From positions 1-10,566 of the forward strand of contig CALNBE010000267.1 in assembly GCA_937874455.1 (NCBI GenBank): 10,566 bases of DNA, in the 5' to 3' direction. Shown here piece after piece: positions 1-6,813 of the stretch. Position numbers and translations under genes: made by a program. The notes beneath the pieces were generated by a model. It had not been told where the DNA came from. It was given only the letters and a program-made list of their open reading frames with translations, and searched no databases. Every line of letters begins with the position of its first letter. Position 1 is the first letter of the stretch. The DNA comes from an uncultured Opitutia bacterium (GTDB lineage Bacteria > Verrucomicrobiota > Verrucomicrobiia > Opitutales > UBA953).

Positions 1-72
1 GAGTACCCGGGAGGCGGATTTGGCCTGTCGGGCAAGTGCGGTGATTTGGGCGGTCAGCGGCGCGTTTTCCAT
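1..72 (-). CDS. proA: Start of probable glutamate-5-semialdehyde dehydrogenase (partial)
   Basis: An open frame runs from an ATG at 72-70 off the left edge of the window with no stop. Its 24 residues are MENAPLTAQITALARQAKSA followed by SRVL. The pattern of a helix with a small residue, then AK-x-ASR-x-L, is typical of the N-terminus of gamma-glutamyl phosphate reductase (ProA), the NADPH-dependent second enzyme of proline synthesis in the cytoplasm. No Shine-Dalgarno site precedes the ATG; the coding strand there is pyrimidine-rich. The same frame stays open upstream, but without a good start and with an unconvincing hydrophobic translation, so the ATG at 72 is preferred. It diverges from the sigma-54 activator gene, sharing a 219-base spacer. 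The family assignment rests on very few residues and is an inference. Confidence 0.5.
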   Translation of the reverse strand, partial: MENAPLTAQITALARQAKSASRVL

Positions 73-154
73 GAAAAAGAAGGAGGATGCCGGGAGGAGG
101 ATTTTACAAGCCAAGAAGATAAGTTGAACGCGGGGAAAGTTTGTCCATAAGTGC

Positions 155-251
155 TCAACTTGGAGTTGATTGATTGTTTTTGCGCAATTTGACTTGGGGG
201 CGTGCTGGGCAAATGCCCTGAAACAGGCGCAAGTGTGCGAAGAACGCGCAC
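155..251. promoter_or_regulatory. Cluster of inverted repeats, possible activator-binding sites
   Basis: Four short dyads lie in the divergent spacer: TCAACTTGGAGTTGA (155-169, 6-base arms), TTGCGCAA (180-187), GGGCAAATGCCC (207-218, 5-base arms) and an imperfect one with arms at 233-239 and 245-251 around AAGAA. They sit about 35 to 130 bases upstream of the predicted sigma-54 start at 287, the usual range for enhancer sites of NtrC-family activators. Which dyad is bound, and by what, cannot be told from the sequence. They could also serve the divergent proA-like gene. Confidence 0.3.
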
Positions 252-260
252 GTTCAGTCT

Positions 261-276
261 TGGCACAAGTGATGCT
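261..276 (+). promoter_or_regulatory. Sigma-54 (RpoN) promoter, -24/-12 type
   Basis: TGGCACAAGTGATGCT matches the consensus TGGCACG-N4-TTGCW at all but two fixed positions. The invariant GG (262-263) and GC (274-275) are exactly ten bases apart, as RpoN requires. Transcription would start at about A287, five bases before the ATG at 292. The promoter therefore drives the downstream gene, which itself encodes a sigma-54 activator, so autoregulation or control by a related activator is likely (inference). Confidence 0.6.
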
Positions 277-291
277 AAAAATCCGCAATCT

Positions 292-1770
292 ATGGCTCAA
301 GCTTCATCCATCCTGGTTATCGACGACGATCGTGATTTGCGATATTCCCTCCGCCGCGTGCTTGCGGCCCACGGCTACAACGTGAGCGAAGCCAGCAGCG
401 GCGAGGAGGCGCTGGCGACGGTGGCAAAACTCAAGCCGCAGGTGATCCTGCTGGACAACCGCATGGAAGGCATGTCGGGGATTGAGACCCTGCAGCATTT
501 GCGGACGGCGCACCCGCGGGGGATGATCATTTTGATGACGGCCTTTGGGACGACGCAGACGGCTATCGAGGCGATGAAGTTCGGGGCGTTTGACTACGTG
601 ATGAAGCCTTTCGATCCGCCGAAAATTCTCTCGCTGATCCAAAAGGCCCTGCAGTCGATCTCGGACCAAGCGGCAGCCTCCGGTCGGGAATACAAGCCGC
701 TGCTCAACAGCGCGGATTATCAGGAGGGCATCGTCGGCAATTCGGAGTCGATGCAGACGGTGATCAAGACCATCGGGCAGGTCGCGGCAAGCGATGTGAC
801 GGTGCTGATCACCGGCGAAAGCGGCACCGGGAAGGAACTGGTGGCGCGTTGCCTGCACCAGCACAGCTTGCGCTCGCGGGCACCGTTTGTGGCGGTGAAT
901 TGCGCGGCGATTCCAGAAAACCTCATTGAAAGCGAATTGTTCGGGCACGAGAAGGGCGCCTTCACCGGCGCGACCGCGCAGAAGCTGGGCAAGTTTGAGA
1001 TTTGCGACGGCGGCACGATTTTTCTCGATGAAATCGGCGACATGGCCCTGGCCACGCAGACGAAGATATTGCGCGCCATCCAGGAAGGGGAAATCCAGCG
1101 CGTGGGCGGCACCGGCACCATCAAGGTGAACGTGCGACTGGTCACGGCGACCAACAAGAATCTGGAGACGATGGTCGCGCAGAAAACCTTCCGAGAGGAT
1201 CTTTACTATCGGCTCAATGTGGTGCGGCTTCGGCTGCCCCCGCTGCGGGAACGCAAGGAGGATATTCCTTTGCTGGTGGACTTCATGCTGCAAAAGTTGG
1301 AGGCGCGGAGGAAAATCAAGGCCCGCAGCCTGTCGCCGGAAGCGTTGGAGGCGCTGATGCGCTACAACTGGCCGGGCAATGTGCGCGAGCTGGAAAACGC
1401 CATTCACCGCGCCGGAGTGGTGGCCCGTGGCGACACCGTTTTGCTGAAGGATCTCCCGCCGGAAATTACCGAGGTGCCGAAGGTGAAGGCAGTCGAGCCG
1501 CTGTCGGTCTCCGGGCCGTTTTCCGCAAAGGAAAACGCCGTGGTGCCCACGGGGGCGAACGGGGTGCCGTCCGGCGAAGTGGACCTGTTTACCGCCGTGT
1601 ATCGTTACCTCCGCTCAACTGCCGACACCAACATCCTGCAAGTGGTGGAGGAGGAATTGATCCGGCGGGTGCTGGCGGAAACGCACCACAACCACCTGCG
1701 CTCCTCGAAAATCCTCGGCATCAACCGGGCGACTTTGAAAAAGCGCGCGGACGAACTCGGGCTGAAGTAA
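292..1770 (+). CDS. NtrC-family sigma-54-dependent response regulator
   Basis: A 492-residue two-component activator in the order receiver, AAA+ ATPase, DNA-binding domain. The receiver (about 6-120) has the acidic pair in VIDDD, the phospho-acceptor Asp55 in VILLDNRM, Thr83 and Lys105 in VMKPF. The AAA+ domain (about 148-385) has Walker A GESGTGKE (175-182), the sigma-54-contacting GAFTGA loop (222-227), Walker B GTIFLDEIGD (241-250) and the RxDLYYRLN region (301-309). A Fis-type helix-turn-helix ends the protein (about 455-490, NRATLKKRADELG). About 65 low-complexity residues link the last two domains. A GTG at 202 would add 30 residues, but it lies upstream of the sigma-54 promoter and outside the receiver fold, so ATG 292 is chosen. 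No Shine-Dalgarno site is visible. No partner histidine kinase is in the window, so the stimulus and target genes are unknown. Confidence 0.95.
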   Translation: MAQASSILVIDDDRDLRYSLRRVLAAHGYNVSEASSGEEALATVAKLKPQVILLDNRMEGMSGIETLQHLRTAHPRGMIILMTAFGTTQTAIEAMKFGAFDYVMKPFDPPKILSLIQKALQSISDQAAASGREYKPLLNSADYQEGIVGNSESMQTVIKTIGQVAASDVTVLITGESGTGKELVARCLHQHSLRSRAPFVAVNCAAIPENLIESELFGHEKGAFTGATAQKLGKFEICDGGTIFLDEIGDMALATQTKILRAIQEGEIQRVGGTGTIKVNVRLVTATNKNLETMVAQKTFREDLYYRLNVVRLRLPPLRERKEDIPLLVDFMLQKLEARRKIKARSLSPEALEALMRYNWPGNVRELENAIHRAGVVARGDTVLLKDLPPEITEVPKVKAVEPLSVSGPFSAKENAVVPTGANGVPSGEVDLFTAVYRYLRSTADTNILQVVEEELIRRVLAETHHNHLRSSKILGINRATLKKRADELGLK

Positions 1771-1801
1771 GGCGCGAGGGAAACCGACGGGGTTGGGAAA
1801 C

Positions 1802-1829
1802 TCACGCAGAGTCGCAGAGACGCGGAGGG
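1802..1829. repeat. Degenerate CACGCAGAG-type intergenic repeat
   Basis: TCACGCAGAGTCGCAGAGA followed by CGCGGAGG is built of imperfect CGCAGAG units. It resembles the short dispersed 'cacgcagagacgcagag' intergenic sequences seen in several bacterial groups. A similar string begins at 10408. It lies in the convergent spacer between the activator gene and argD. Both copies are degenerate, so the assignment is tentative. Confidence 0.3.
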
Positions 1830-1940
1830 AAATTTGCCGCGGGCTGCTGATTTGGCTTATGGTTTTTGAACAGGAGGTCGTGGAGGGAAGTAGGGGTTGA
1901 AGATAATCCGATGGTGTTTTGGCAAAGGAAATGGGGGGGC

Positions 1941-1973
1941 AAAAATGGCGCGCGATGAGGAGATCGCGCGCCA
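1941..1973 (-). terminator. Rho-independent terminator after argD
   Basis: A perfect 11-base stem (TGGCGCGCGAT at 1946-1956 and its complement at 1963-1973) encloses a 6-base loop. On the - strand the second arm runs straight into TTTTT (1945-1941). It lies 27 bases past the argD stop codon and ends the - strand gene group. On the + strand no T-run follows, so it is not a good terminator for the activator gene. Confidence 0.85.
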
Positions 1974-2000
1974 CCTGACGTTGGTTTCGCGGAGGAAATT

Positions 2001-3191
2001 TTACTTGGCGAGGACGCGGCCGAGGATGGCGGCGGATTCGGCCAGATCGGCGTCGGAGACGGTGAGCGGCGGGAGGAGGCGGATCACATTGTCGCCGGCG
2101 GGCACGGTGAGGAGGCCTTCCTCGCGCAGGGCGGCGACGGTGTCGGCGACCGGGCCGGTGAGGGCGATTCCGGTGAGGAAGCCGAGGCCGCGCAGTTCCT
2201 TCACCTTTTGCGGGAAGGCGGCGATGGTTTCCTGCAAGGCGGCGCGCCAGGTGGCGGCGCGGGCGGAAAGGTTTTCGACCAGTTTTTCCGATTCCAGCAC
2301 ATCGAGCACCGCGTGGGCGGCGGAGCAGGCGAGGGGATTTCCTCCGAAGGTGGTGCCGTGGGAACCCGGCGTGAAGAGGTCGGCATGCGGTGCGCCGACC
2401 CAGATGGCGCCCATGGGAAAGCCGCCCGCGAGCCCTTTGGCGAGGGAAAAGGCGTCGGCCCGGACGCCCGCGTGCTGGAAGGCGAAGTATTTTCCGGTGC
2501 GGCCCATGCCGCATTGGATCTCGTCGAACATCAGCAGCGCGTTGTGTTTGTCGCAAAGTGCGCGCAGTCCGCGGAGGAAATCCGGGGAGGCGACGGCCAG
2601 CCCGCCCTCGCCCTGCACGGCTTCGACCAGCACGGCGGCGGTTTGGTCGGAGATGAGTTTTTCAAAGCTCGCCAGATCGTTGAGCGTGCCGACGGCGAAA
2701 CCGTCGAGCATCGGACGGAAACCGTTTTGAATTTTGTCCTGGGGCGTGGCGGCCATGCCCCCGAAAGTGCGTCCGTGAAAAGCCTTGGCGGCGACGATGA
2801 CCTGGTAGGCGACGCCCTCCTGTCCGCCGGATTTCCTCCGCCCGTGGAGCCGGGCCAGCTTGAGCAGCGCTTCGTTGGCCTCGGTGCCGCTGTTGCAGAA
2901 AAGCATTTTTCCCGGCCCGGCCTTTTCGACCAGGCGCTGGGCGAGTTTCCCCTGCAGTTCGTTGCGGAACAGGTTGCTGGCGTGGACCAGGGTGGAGACC
3001 TGTTGCTGCACGGACTTGACCCAGTGCGGATGGGTGTGCCCGAGGATGTCCACGGCGATGCCGGAGCAGAAGTCGAGGTAGCTGCGCCCGGCGTCGTCCC
3101 AAACGCGGCTGCCCTCGCCGCGCACCAGCGTGAGCGGGGCCGGGGCGTAGTTGGAGAGCAGATACGTTTCGTAGAGTTCGGTGGTTTTCAT
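2001..3191 (-). CDS. argD: Acetylornithine aminotransferase
   Basis: A full-length class III, PLP-dependent aminotransferase (396 residues, usual size for ArgD). It transfers an amino group between glutamate and N-acetylglutamate semialdehyde to give N-acetylornithine, in the cytoplasm. Visible signatures are the phosphate-binding SGTEANE (101-107), FDEIQCGMGRTG (222-233) with the cofactor-ring Asp, the Schiff-base Lys252 in SLAKGLAGG, and TTFGGNPLA (280-288). The related ornithine, GABA and succinylornithine transaminases share these motifs, but the position 23 bases after argB on the same strand supports ArgD. The start ATG at 3191 has a plausible ribosome site, AAAGGAAA, about ten bases upstream. 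A strong terminator follows. Confidence 0.93.
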   Translation of the reverse strand: MKTTELYETYLLSNYAPAPLTLVRGEGSRVWDDAGRSYLDFCSGIAVDILGHTHPHWVKSVQQQVSTLVHASNLFRNELQGKLAQRLVEKAGPGKMLFCNSGTEANEALLKLARLHGRRKSGGQEGVAYQVIVAAKAFHGRTFGGMAATPQDKIQNGFRPMLDGFAVGTLNDLASFEKLISDQTAAVLVEAVQGEGGLAVASPDFLRGLRALCDKHNALLMFDEIQCGMGRTGKYFAFQHAGVRADAFSLAKGLAGGFPMGAIWVGAPHADLFTPGSHGTTFGGNPLACSAAHAVLDVLESEKLVENLSARAATWRAALQETIAAFPQKVKELRGLGFLTGIALTGPVADTVAALREEGLLTVPAGDNVIRLLPPLTVSDADLAESAAILGRVLAK

Positions 3192-3214
3192 GGGAAAATT
3201 TCCTTTGCGGATTT

Positions 3215-4114
3215 TTACTGTCCGTTGCCGTGGACGATTTCGGTGCCGATGCCCTTGTCGGTGAAAATTTCGAGGAGCAAACTGTGCGGGACGCGCCCGT
3301 CGATGAAGTGGACGCGTTTGACGCCGCTTTGCAGGGCCTTCACCGCGCTGTCCACTTTGGGGATCATGCCGGAGGCGATGGTGCCGTCGCGCTTGAGTCC
3401 TTCGACTTGGCCGACCGGTAAGGTGGAGATGAGGGAGGACGGATCCTTGGGATTGGCGAGGAGGCCGGGGACATCGCTCATGAAAACCAGCCGTCGCGCC
3501 TTGAGGGAACTGGCGACGGCGGCGGCGGCGACATCGGCGTTGGTGTTGTAGGGCTGATCCTCGTCGTCAACGGCGATCGGGGAGATCACCGGGATGAAGC
3601 CGTCGGAGAGGGCTTTTTTGATGATCTTGGTTTTGACGAATTTGATGTCGCCGACGAAACCGATGTCGATGGGCTCGCCCGCTTCGTCGCGGCTGAAAAG
3701 TTTTTCGCAGAGGTTGACTGCGTTGCCCGCGATGCTTTTGGGGAAACCGCCCTTGCCCCGGATGATTTCGCAGATGTCGGCGTTGACGACGGTGTTGAGC
3801 GTGTGCTGGACGATTTGCACCGTGGCATCGTCGGTGACACGCATGCCGTTGCGCCATTCGGTTTTGATGCCGGAGGCGTCCATGGCGCGGGTGATGGCTT
3901 TTCCTCCGCCGTGGACGACGACCACTTGAATGCCGACGGAGGCGAGGAAAACGATGTCGGTGGCGACGCTGGCCCGCACCTCGGGATTGGGGTCGTCCAT
4001 GAAGCTGCCGCCATATTTGATGACAAAGGTGTTGCCGCGAAACTTCTGGATGTAGGGCAATGCTTCCAGCAGAACCTCGGCTTTTTCGATGAGATTGAGA
4101 TGCGAGTCGGACAC
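3215..4114 (-). CDS. argB: Acetylglutamate kinase
   Basis: An amino-acid kinase family enzyme that phosphorylates N-acetylglutamate, the second step of arginine synthesis in the cytoplasm. Counting from GTG 4114 (299 residues), the ATP-site lysine is in VIKYGGS (31-37), the glycine-rich substrate loop is VVHGGGK (66-72), RVTD is at 92-95, YNTNADVAA at 189-197, and the nucleotide-binding GMIPK at 249-253. The frame is open to another GTG at 4168, which would add 18 residues and leave only six bases after the methyltransferase stop. The 4114 start is chosen because MSDSHLNLIEKAEVLLEALP looks like a normal ArgB N-terminus. Neither start has a clear Shine-Dalgarno site. It is co-transcribed with argD (23-base gap); argJ, argC and argF are not in the window. 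Confidence 0.93.
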   Translation of the reverse strand: MSDSHLNLIEKAEVLLEALPYIQKFRGNTFVIKYGGSFMDDPNPEVRASVATDIVFLASVGIQVVVVHGGGKAITRAMDASGIKTEWRNGMRVTDDATVQIVQHTLNTVVNADICEIIRGKGGFPKSIAGNAVNLCEKLFSRDEAGEPIDIGFVGDIKFVKTKIIKKALSDGFIPVISPIAVDDEDQPYNTNADVAAAAVASSLKARRLVFMSDVPGLLANPKDPSSLISTLPVGQVEGLKRDGTIASGMIPKVDSAVKALQSGVKRVHFIDGRVPHSLLLEIFTDKGIGTEIVHGNGQ

Positions 4115-4174
4115 GATGAGCGGTGTGTGTTTTGAGAGGCGCGGATTGTGGAACCAAGCGCGGCGCACGGAAGC

Positions 4175-4897
4175 CTAAATTTTTACGGCGCCGAAAGTAG
4201 CGAAACAGGTGTTTTTGTGGAGCACATCGACGGCGGAGAAGCCGGCGGCGCGCAGCCAAGCGAGCTGGGAGGAAACGGGCCGGGGAGTGTCTTCGCGTTC
4301 GATGTAGGCGAAAATTTCGTCGCGGGACTGGTCGCCCTTGAGCGCGGAGAGATATTCGCCGTAGCGCTCCCAGAGCAAATTTTGCACCGCGGGAATCTCG
4401 TGGGTGACCAGATCGACGATCCAGAAACTCCCGCCCGGTCGGAGCGCGGCGAAGCATTTTTGGAAAACCGCCTGGTATTCCGTGTCGGCGCGCAGGTGGT
4501 GAAGCGAAGCGGAGGCGACGATGAGGTCGAAACTCGCGGAGGAAAATTCCGCCTCGCGGATGTCGGCTTGCAGCGTCGTGACTTGGCCGGAAGTGGCGGA
4601 GGAAACGCGTTCGCGGGCGCGGTCGAGCATGGCGGCGCTGAGATCGAGCAAGGTGACGTCGAGCGCGGGCAGTCGCTGGAGCAGCGAGAGGGAGTAATTT
4701 CCCGCGCCGCAACCGATGTCGAGCAGCGCGGTGGCGCGCGGCGTGGTGCGGGCGGCGGCATCGCAAGCCAGGCGCATGGCGAGGGCGGCATCGACGGTGG
4801 AAGTCTGGCCGGTTTCGAGGTTGGAGAAGCGCGCGACATCGGCGTCGAAGCGGCGGCGGATTTCGTCAACGGAAGCTTTTTCTTTTTCGCAAGCCAT
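4175..4897 (-). CDS. Class I SAM-dependent methyltransferase, substrate unknown
   Basis: A 240-residue Rossmann-fold methyltransferase. Motif I is LLDIGCGAGNY (58-68), the acidic end of strand two is DVTLLDLS (80-87), motif II is around QADIREAEF (110-118), and FDLIVASASLHHL (123-135) plus LRPGGSFWIVDL (152-163) complete the core. A helical N-terminus with RRRFDADVARFSNLETG precedes it, as in methyltransferase_11/25-like small-molecule or tRNA-modifying enzymes. The frame is open upstream to 5086, but those 63 residues are proline- and arginine-rich and overlap the mutM start, so ATG 4897 is used. It lies just upstream of argB on the same strand and may be the first gene of that operon. Nothing visible links it chemically to arginine synthesis. 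Confidence 0.85.
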   Translation of the reverse strand: MACEKEKASVDEIRRRFDADVARFSNLETGQTSTVDAALAMRLACDAAARTTPRATALLDIGCGAGNYSLSLLQRLPALDVTLLDLSAAMLDRARERVSSATSGQVTTLQADIREAEFSSASFDLIVASASLHHLRADTEYQAVFQKCFAALRPGGSFWIVDLVTHEIPAVQNLLWERYGEYLSALKGDQSRDEIFAYIEREDTPRPVSSQLAWLRAAGFSAVDVLHKNTCFATFGAVKI

Positions 4898-4968
4898 GGG
4901 AGGAAAGTGCCGGAAAGGCGGCGCGGGGGCGAGTTGCTTTATCGGGAAAAACGCGTGTGCTGGGCGGC

Positions 4969-5802
4969 ATGCCGGAATTAGCAGAAGTGGCCTATTTTGT
5001 CCGCCAGTGGCGCGCGGGCGTTGGCGCGGTGGTGGAGCGCGTGGAGACGCATCCGCGGGCGCGGGTGTTTCGCGAAAGCGGGGCAAAGGAAATTGCGGCG
5101 GCGTTGCGGGGGAAAGTTTTGACGGCGGCGGAGGCGGCGGGGAAGCAGGCGCTGTTTCGCTTCGCGGAGGAAATCTGGCTGGGGATTCACCTCGGCATGT
5201 CGGGCCGGCTCTTTGTGGCGGCGGAAAGGGCGGGCATGGCGCCGTGGGCGGAAAGTCCGGCCGGCCAGCCGCAGCCGCAGCACGACCATTTGGTGCTGCA
5301 CATGGTGAATGGCGTGGCGCTGATTTACAATGATCCCCGAATGTTTGGCGCGGTGCGGCTGCACCGGGGCCAGGATGCGCCGGAGTGGTGGCGGAAAATT
5401 CCCGGCGCGCTGACTGCGAAGGAATTTTCGGAGGAAAAATTGCGGGGAATTCTGGCGCGGCATCCGCGAGTGCTGGTGAAAAGTTTGCTGCTGCGGCAGG
5501 AGTATTTTCCCGGCATCGGTAATTGGATGACGGATGAAATTTTGTGGCGGGCGAGAGTTTCCCCGCACCGGCGGGCGGAGGAAATGGGCGTGGAGGAAAT
5601 CGCGGTGCTGTGGCGGACGATTCGCCAGGTGTGCCGGGACGCGCTGCGGGTGATCGGCGAGCGGTGGTATCCGGTGCCGGACGCCTGGCTGTTCAACCAC
5701 CGATGGCAGCGCGGAGGAATTTGTCCGAAGGACGGAAGCCCGTTGCGTTATGAAACCATCGGCGGCCGCACTGCGGCGTGGTGTTCGCAGTGCCAGCGAT
5801 GA
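4969..5802 (+). CDS. mutM: Formamidopyrimidine-DNA glycosylase (Fpg/MutM family)
   Basis: A 277-residue base-excision repair glycosylase/AP lyase of the Fpg/Nei family, acting on oxidised purines such as 8-oxoguanine. ATG 4969 is fixed by the required N-terminus MPELAEV: after Met removal Pro2 is the nucleophile and Glu3 is essential. Lys59 (AAGKQALFRF) corresponds to the DNA-contacting lysine; GMSGRL (76-81) and NDPRMFG (121-127) supply the intercalating Met and Arg/Phe. LLLRQEYFPGIGNWMTDEIL (173-192) is the helix-two-turn-helix. The C-terminal zinc finger is unusual: Cys252, Cys272 and Cys275 are present at canonical spacing and GGR267T is intact, but the second ligand position is Asp255 (CPKDG rather than CPxCG). 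The frame is open to an ATG 12 bases upstream, which would bury the catalytic Pro. No ribosome site is clear. An Nei-type specificity cannot be excluded. Confidence 0.88.
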   Translation: MPELAEVAYFVRQWRAGVGAVVERVETHPRARVFRESGAKEIAAALRGKVLTAAEAAGKQALFRFAEEIWLGIHLGMSGRLFVAAERAGMAPWAESPAGQPQPQHDHLVLHMVNGVALIYNDPRMFGAVRLHRGQDAPEWWRKIPGALTAKEFSEEKLRGILARHPRVLVKSLLLRQEYFPGIGNWMTDEILWRARVSPHRRAEEMGVEEIAVLWRTIRQVCRDALRVIGERWYPVPDAWLFNHRWQRGGICPKDGSPLRYETIGGRTAAWCSQCQR

Positions 5803-5845
5803 AAAAAGCCTCGCCAGTGATTGTCTGCGGGCAAGGATGCCGTTT

Positions 5846-6790
5846 ATGAAGAAACACCCCAAGATGTTGTTGTCGCTGGCCGCCAGTGGTTTGTCCGCCG
5901 GATTGCTTTGCGGTGCGGAAACTGAAGCGAAACAGCCCGAGGCGGCGGCGAGGAAGGAGATCGCAGCGGAAAAGGCGGAGCCGTTTTTTCGCGGAATTGA
6001 CCTGTTGATGCCGATGACGGTGACGGCGCTGTATCAACTGCCGGCGGACGTGAAGAAGGCGGATGCGCGGATGAGCCGCTGGCAAGTGAGCGCGGAGGTG
6101 GCGGCCCGGCATGCGACCGAGACCGGTCTGTTTTACGGGTCGCTGGCTTACAGCTACACGAATTATCATTTTTCGGGAGCGAGCACCAATTTCTTTGGCG
6201 ACACGGAGCGGGTGCTGGCCTATGCGCGCTACGAGCAGGCGTTGAACCGGACTTGGGGCTTTTTTGTGGATGCCTCGGGCGGTTTTGCGGCGGAGAAGGC
6301 GGCGAACATGAGTGATGGCACCTTTGGCCGTTTGGGCGGCGGCGTGCGCTACACGGTGTCGGAGGATTTGAGTGTTTTTGTGGGGGCGCAGGTGCTGACC
6401 CGGATGTCGGACAGCGCGACGGTGCTGCCGCACATCGGTTTTTCGTGGAAGATCGACGATCGGTGGTCCTTGAACGCGGTCAACGGGCTGGTGCTCTCCT
6501 ACAATGTTTATCTTGACCGGTCGCTGCGATTGGATCTGGGCTGCACTTATTCGAACACGAACTTCCGGCTGCGGGATGATTCCTCCGGGCGGCATCAGGC
6601 GCTGGAGATTCAGGAAGTGCCGCTGGCGTTGAGCGCGACTCAGGAGCTGGGGAAGGCCAGTTATGTGCGCGGCAGCGTGGCGGGCCTTCTTTACAGCAAA
6701 TACAAGGGCCGGAGCGGGGGAAATTCCGTTGGTGAAATGAAAACGGATCCCAGCGTGGTCTTTGGACTGGAAGCTGGGGTGCGTTTCTAA
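5846..6790 (+). CDS. Secreted outer-membrane beta-barrel protein
   Basis: A 314-residue protein with a signal peptide (MKK, hydrophobic 8-22, probable cleavage after CGA near residue 24). The mature part is rich in alternating aromatic strands such as GLFYGSLAYSYTNYHF, RLGGGVRYTV and LPHIGFSWKIDDRWSL, and it ends in GVRF. A terminal Phe is the usual sorting signal for outer-membrane barrels. It resembles the DUF6268-type barrels common in Verrucomicrobiota, but I cannot confirm the family. The cysteine in the leader is preceded by Leu-Leu, so a lipoprotein is unlikely. The frame is open to 5750; ATG 5846 is chosen for the signal peptide and for AAGG nine bases upstream. It starts 43 bases after mutM and ends 23 bases before the permease, so it may share their transcript. 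Cargo, if any, is unknown. Confidence 0.75.
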   Translation: MKKHPKMLLSLAASGLSAGLLCGAETEAKQPEAAARKEIAAEKAEPFFRGIDLLMPMTVTALYQLPADVKKADARMSRWQVSAEVAARHATETGLFYGSLAYSYTNYHFSGASTNFFGDTERVLAYARYEQALNRTWGFFVDASGGFAAEKAANMSDGTFGRLGGGVRYTVSEDLSVFVGAQVLTRMSDSATVLPHIGFSWKIDDRWSLNAVNGLVLSYNVYLDRSLRLDLGCTYSNTNFRLRDDSSGRHQALEIQEVPLALSATQELGKASYVRGSVAGLLYSKYKGRSGGNSVGEMKTDPSVVFGLEAGVRF

Positions 6791-6813
6791 GACGGAGAAT
6801 TTGAGCGCGACGT

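Noticed and set aside
304..1407. Long open frame (367 codons) on the - strand opposite the activator gene
   Set aside because: The translation is rich in His, Arg and Gln with no recognisable fold, and the opposite strand encodes every motif of an NtrC-family protein. It is a by-product of GC-rich codon bias.
2208..3551. 447-codon open frame on the + strand across argD and argB
   Set aside because: It runs antisense across two intact enzymes and their spacer, has a biased Gly/Val/Glu composition and shows no motif.
4898..4968. Divergent promoters between the methyltransferase and mutM
   Set aside because: A promoter region must lie here or inside the genes, and GATAAA on the - strand could be a -10 box, but no matching -35 box is found and nothing can be placed with confidence.
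4148..4981. 277-codon + strand frame opposite the methyltransferase
   Set aside because: Low-complexity Gly/Glu-rich translation; the - strand has a clear SAM-binding motif set.
5834..5868. Lipoprotein signal in the barrel protein leader
   Set aside because: The leader cysteine follows Leu-Leu, not the Ala/Gly/Ser needed before a lipobox cysteine; an ordinary signal peptide fits better.
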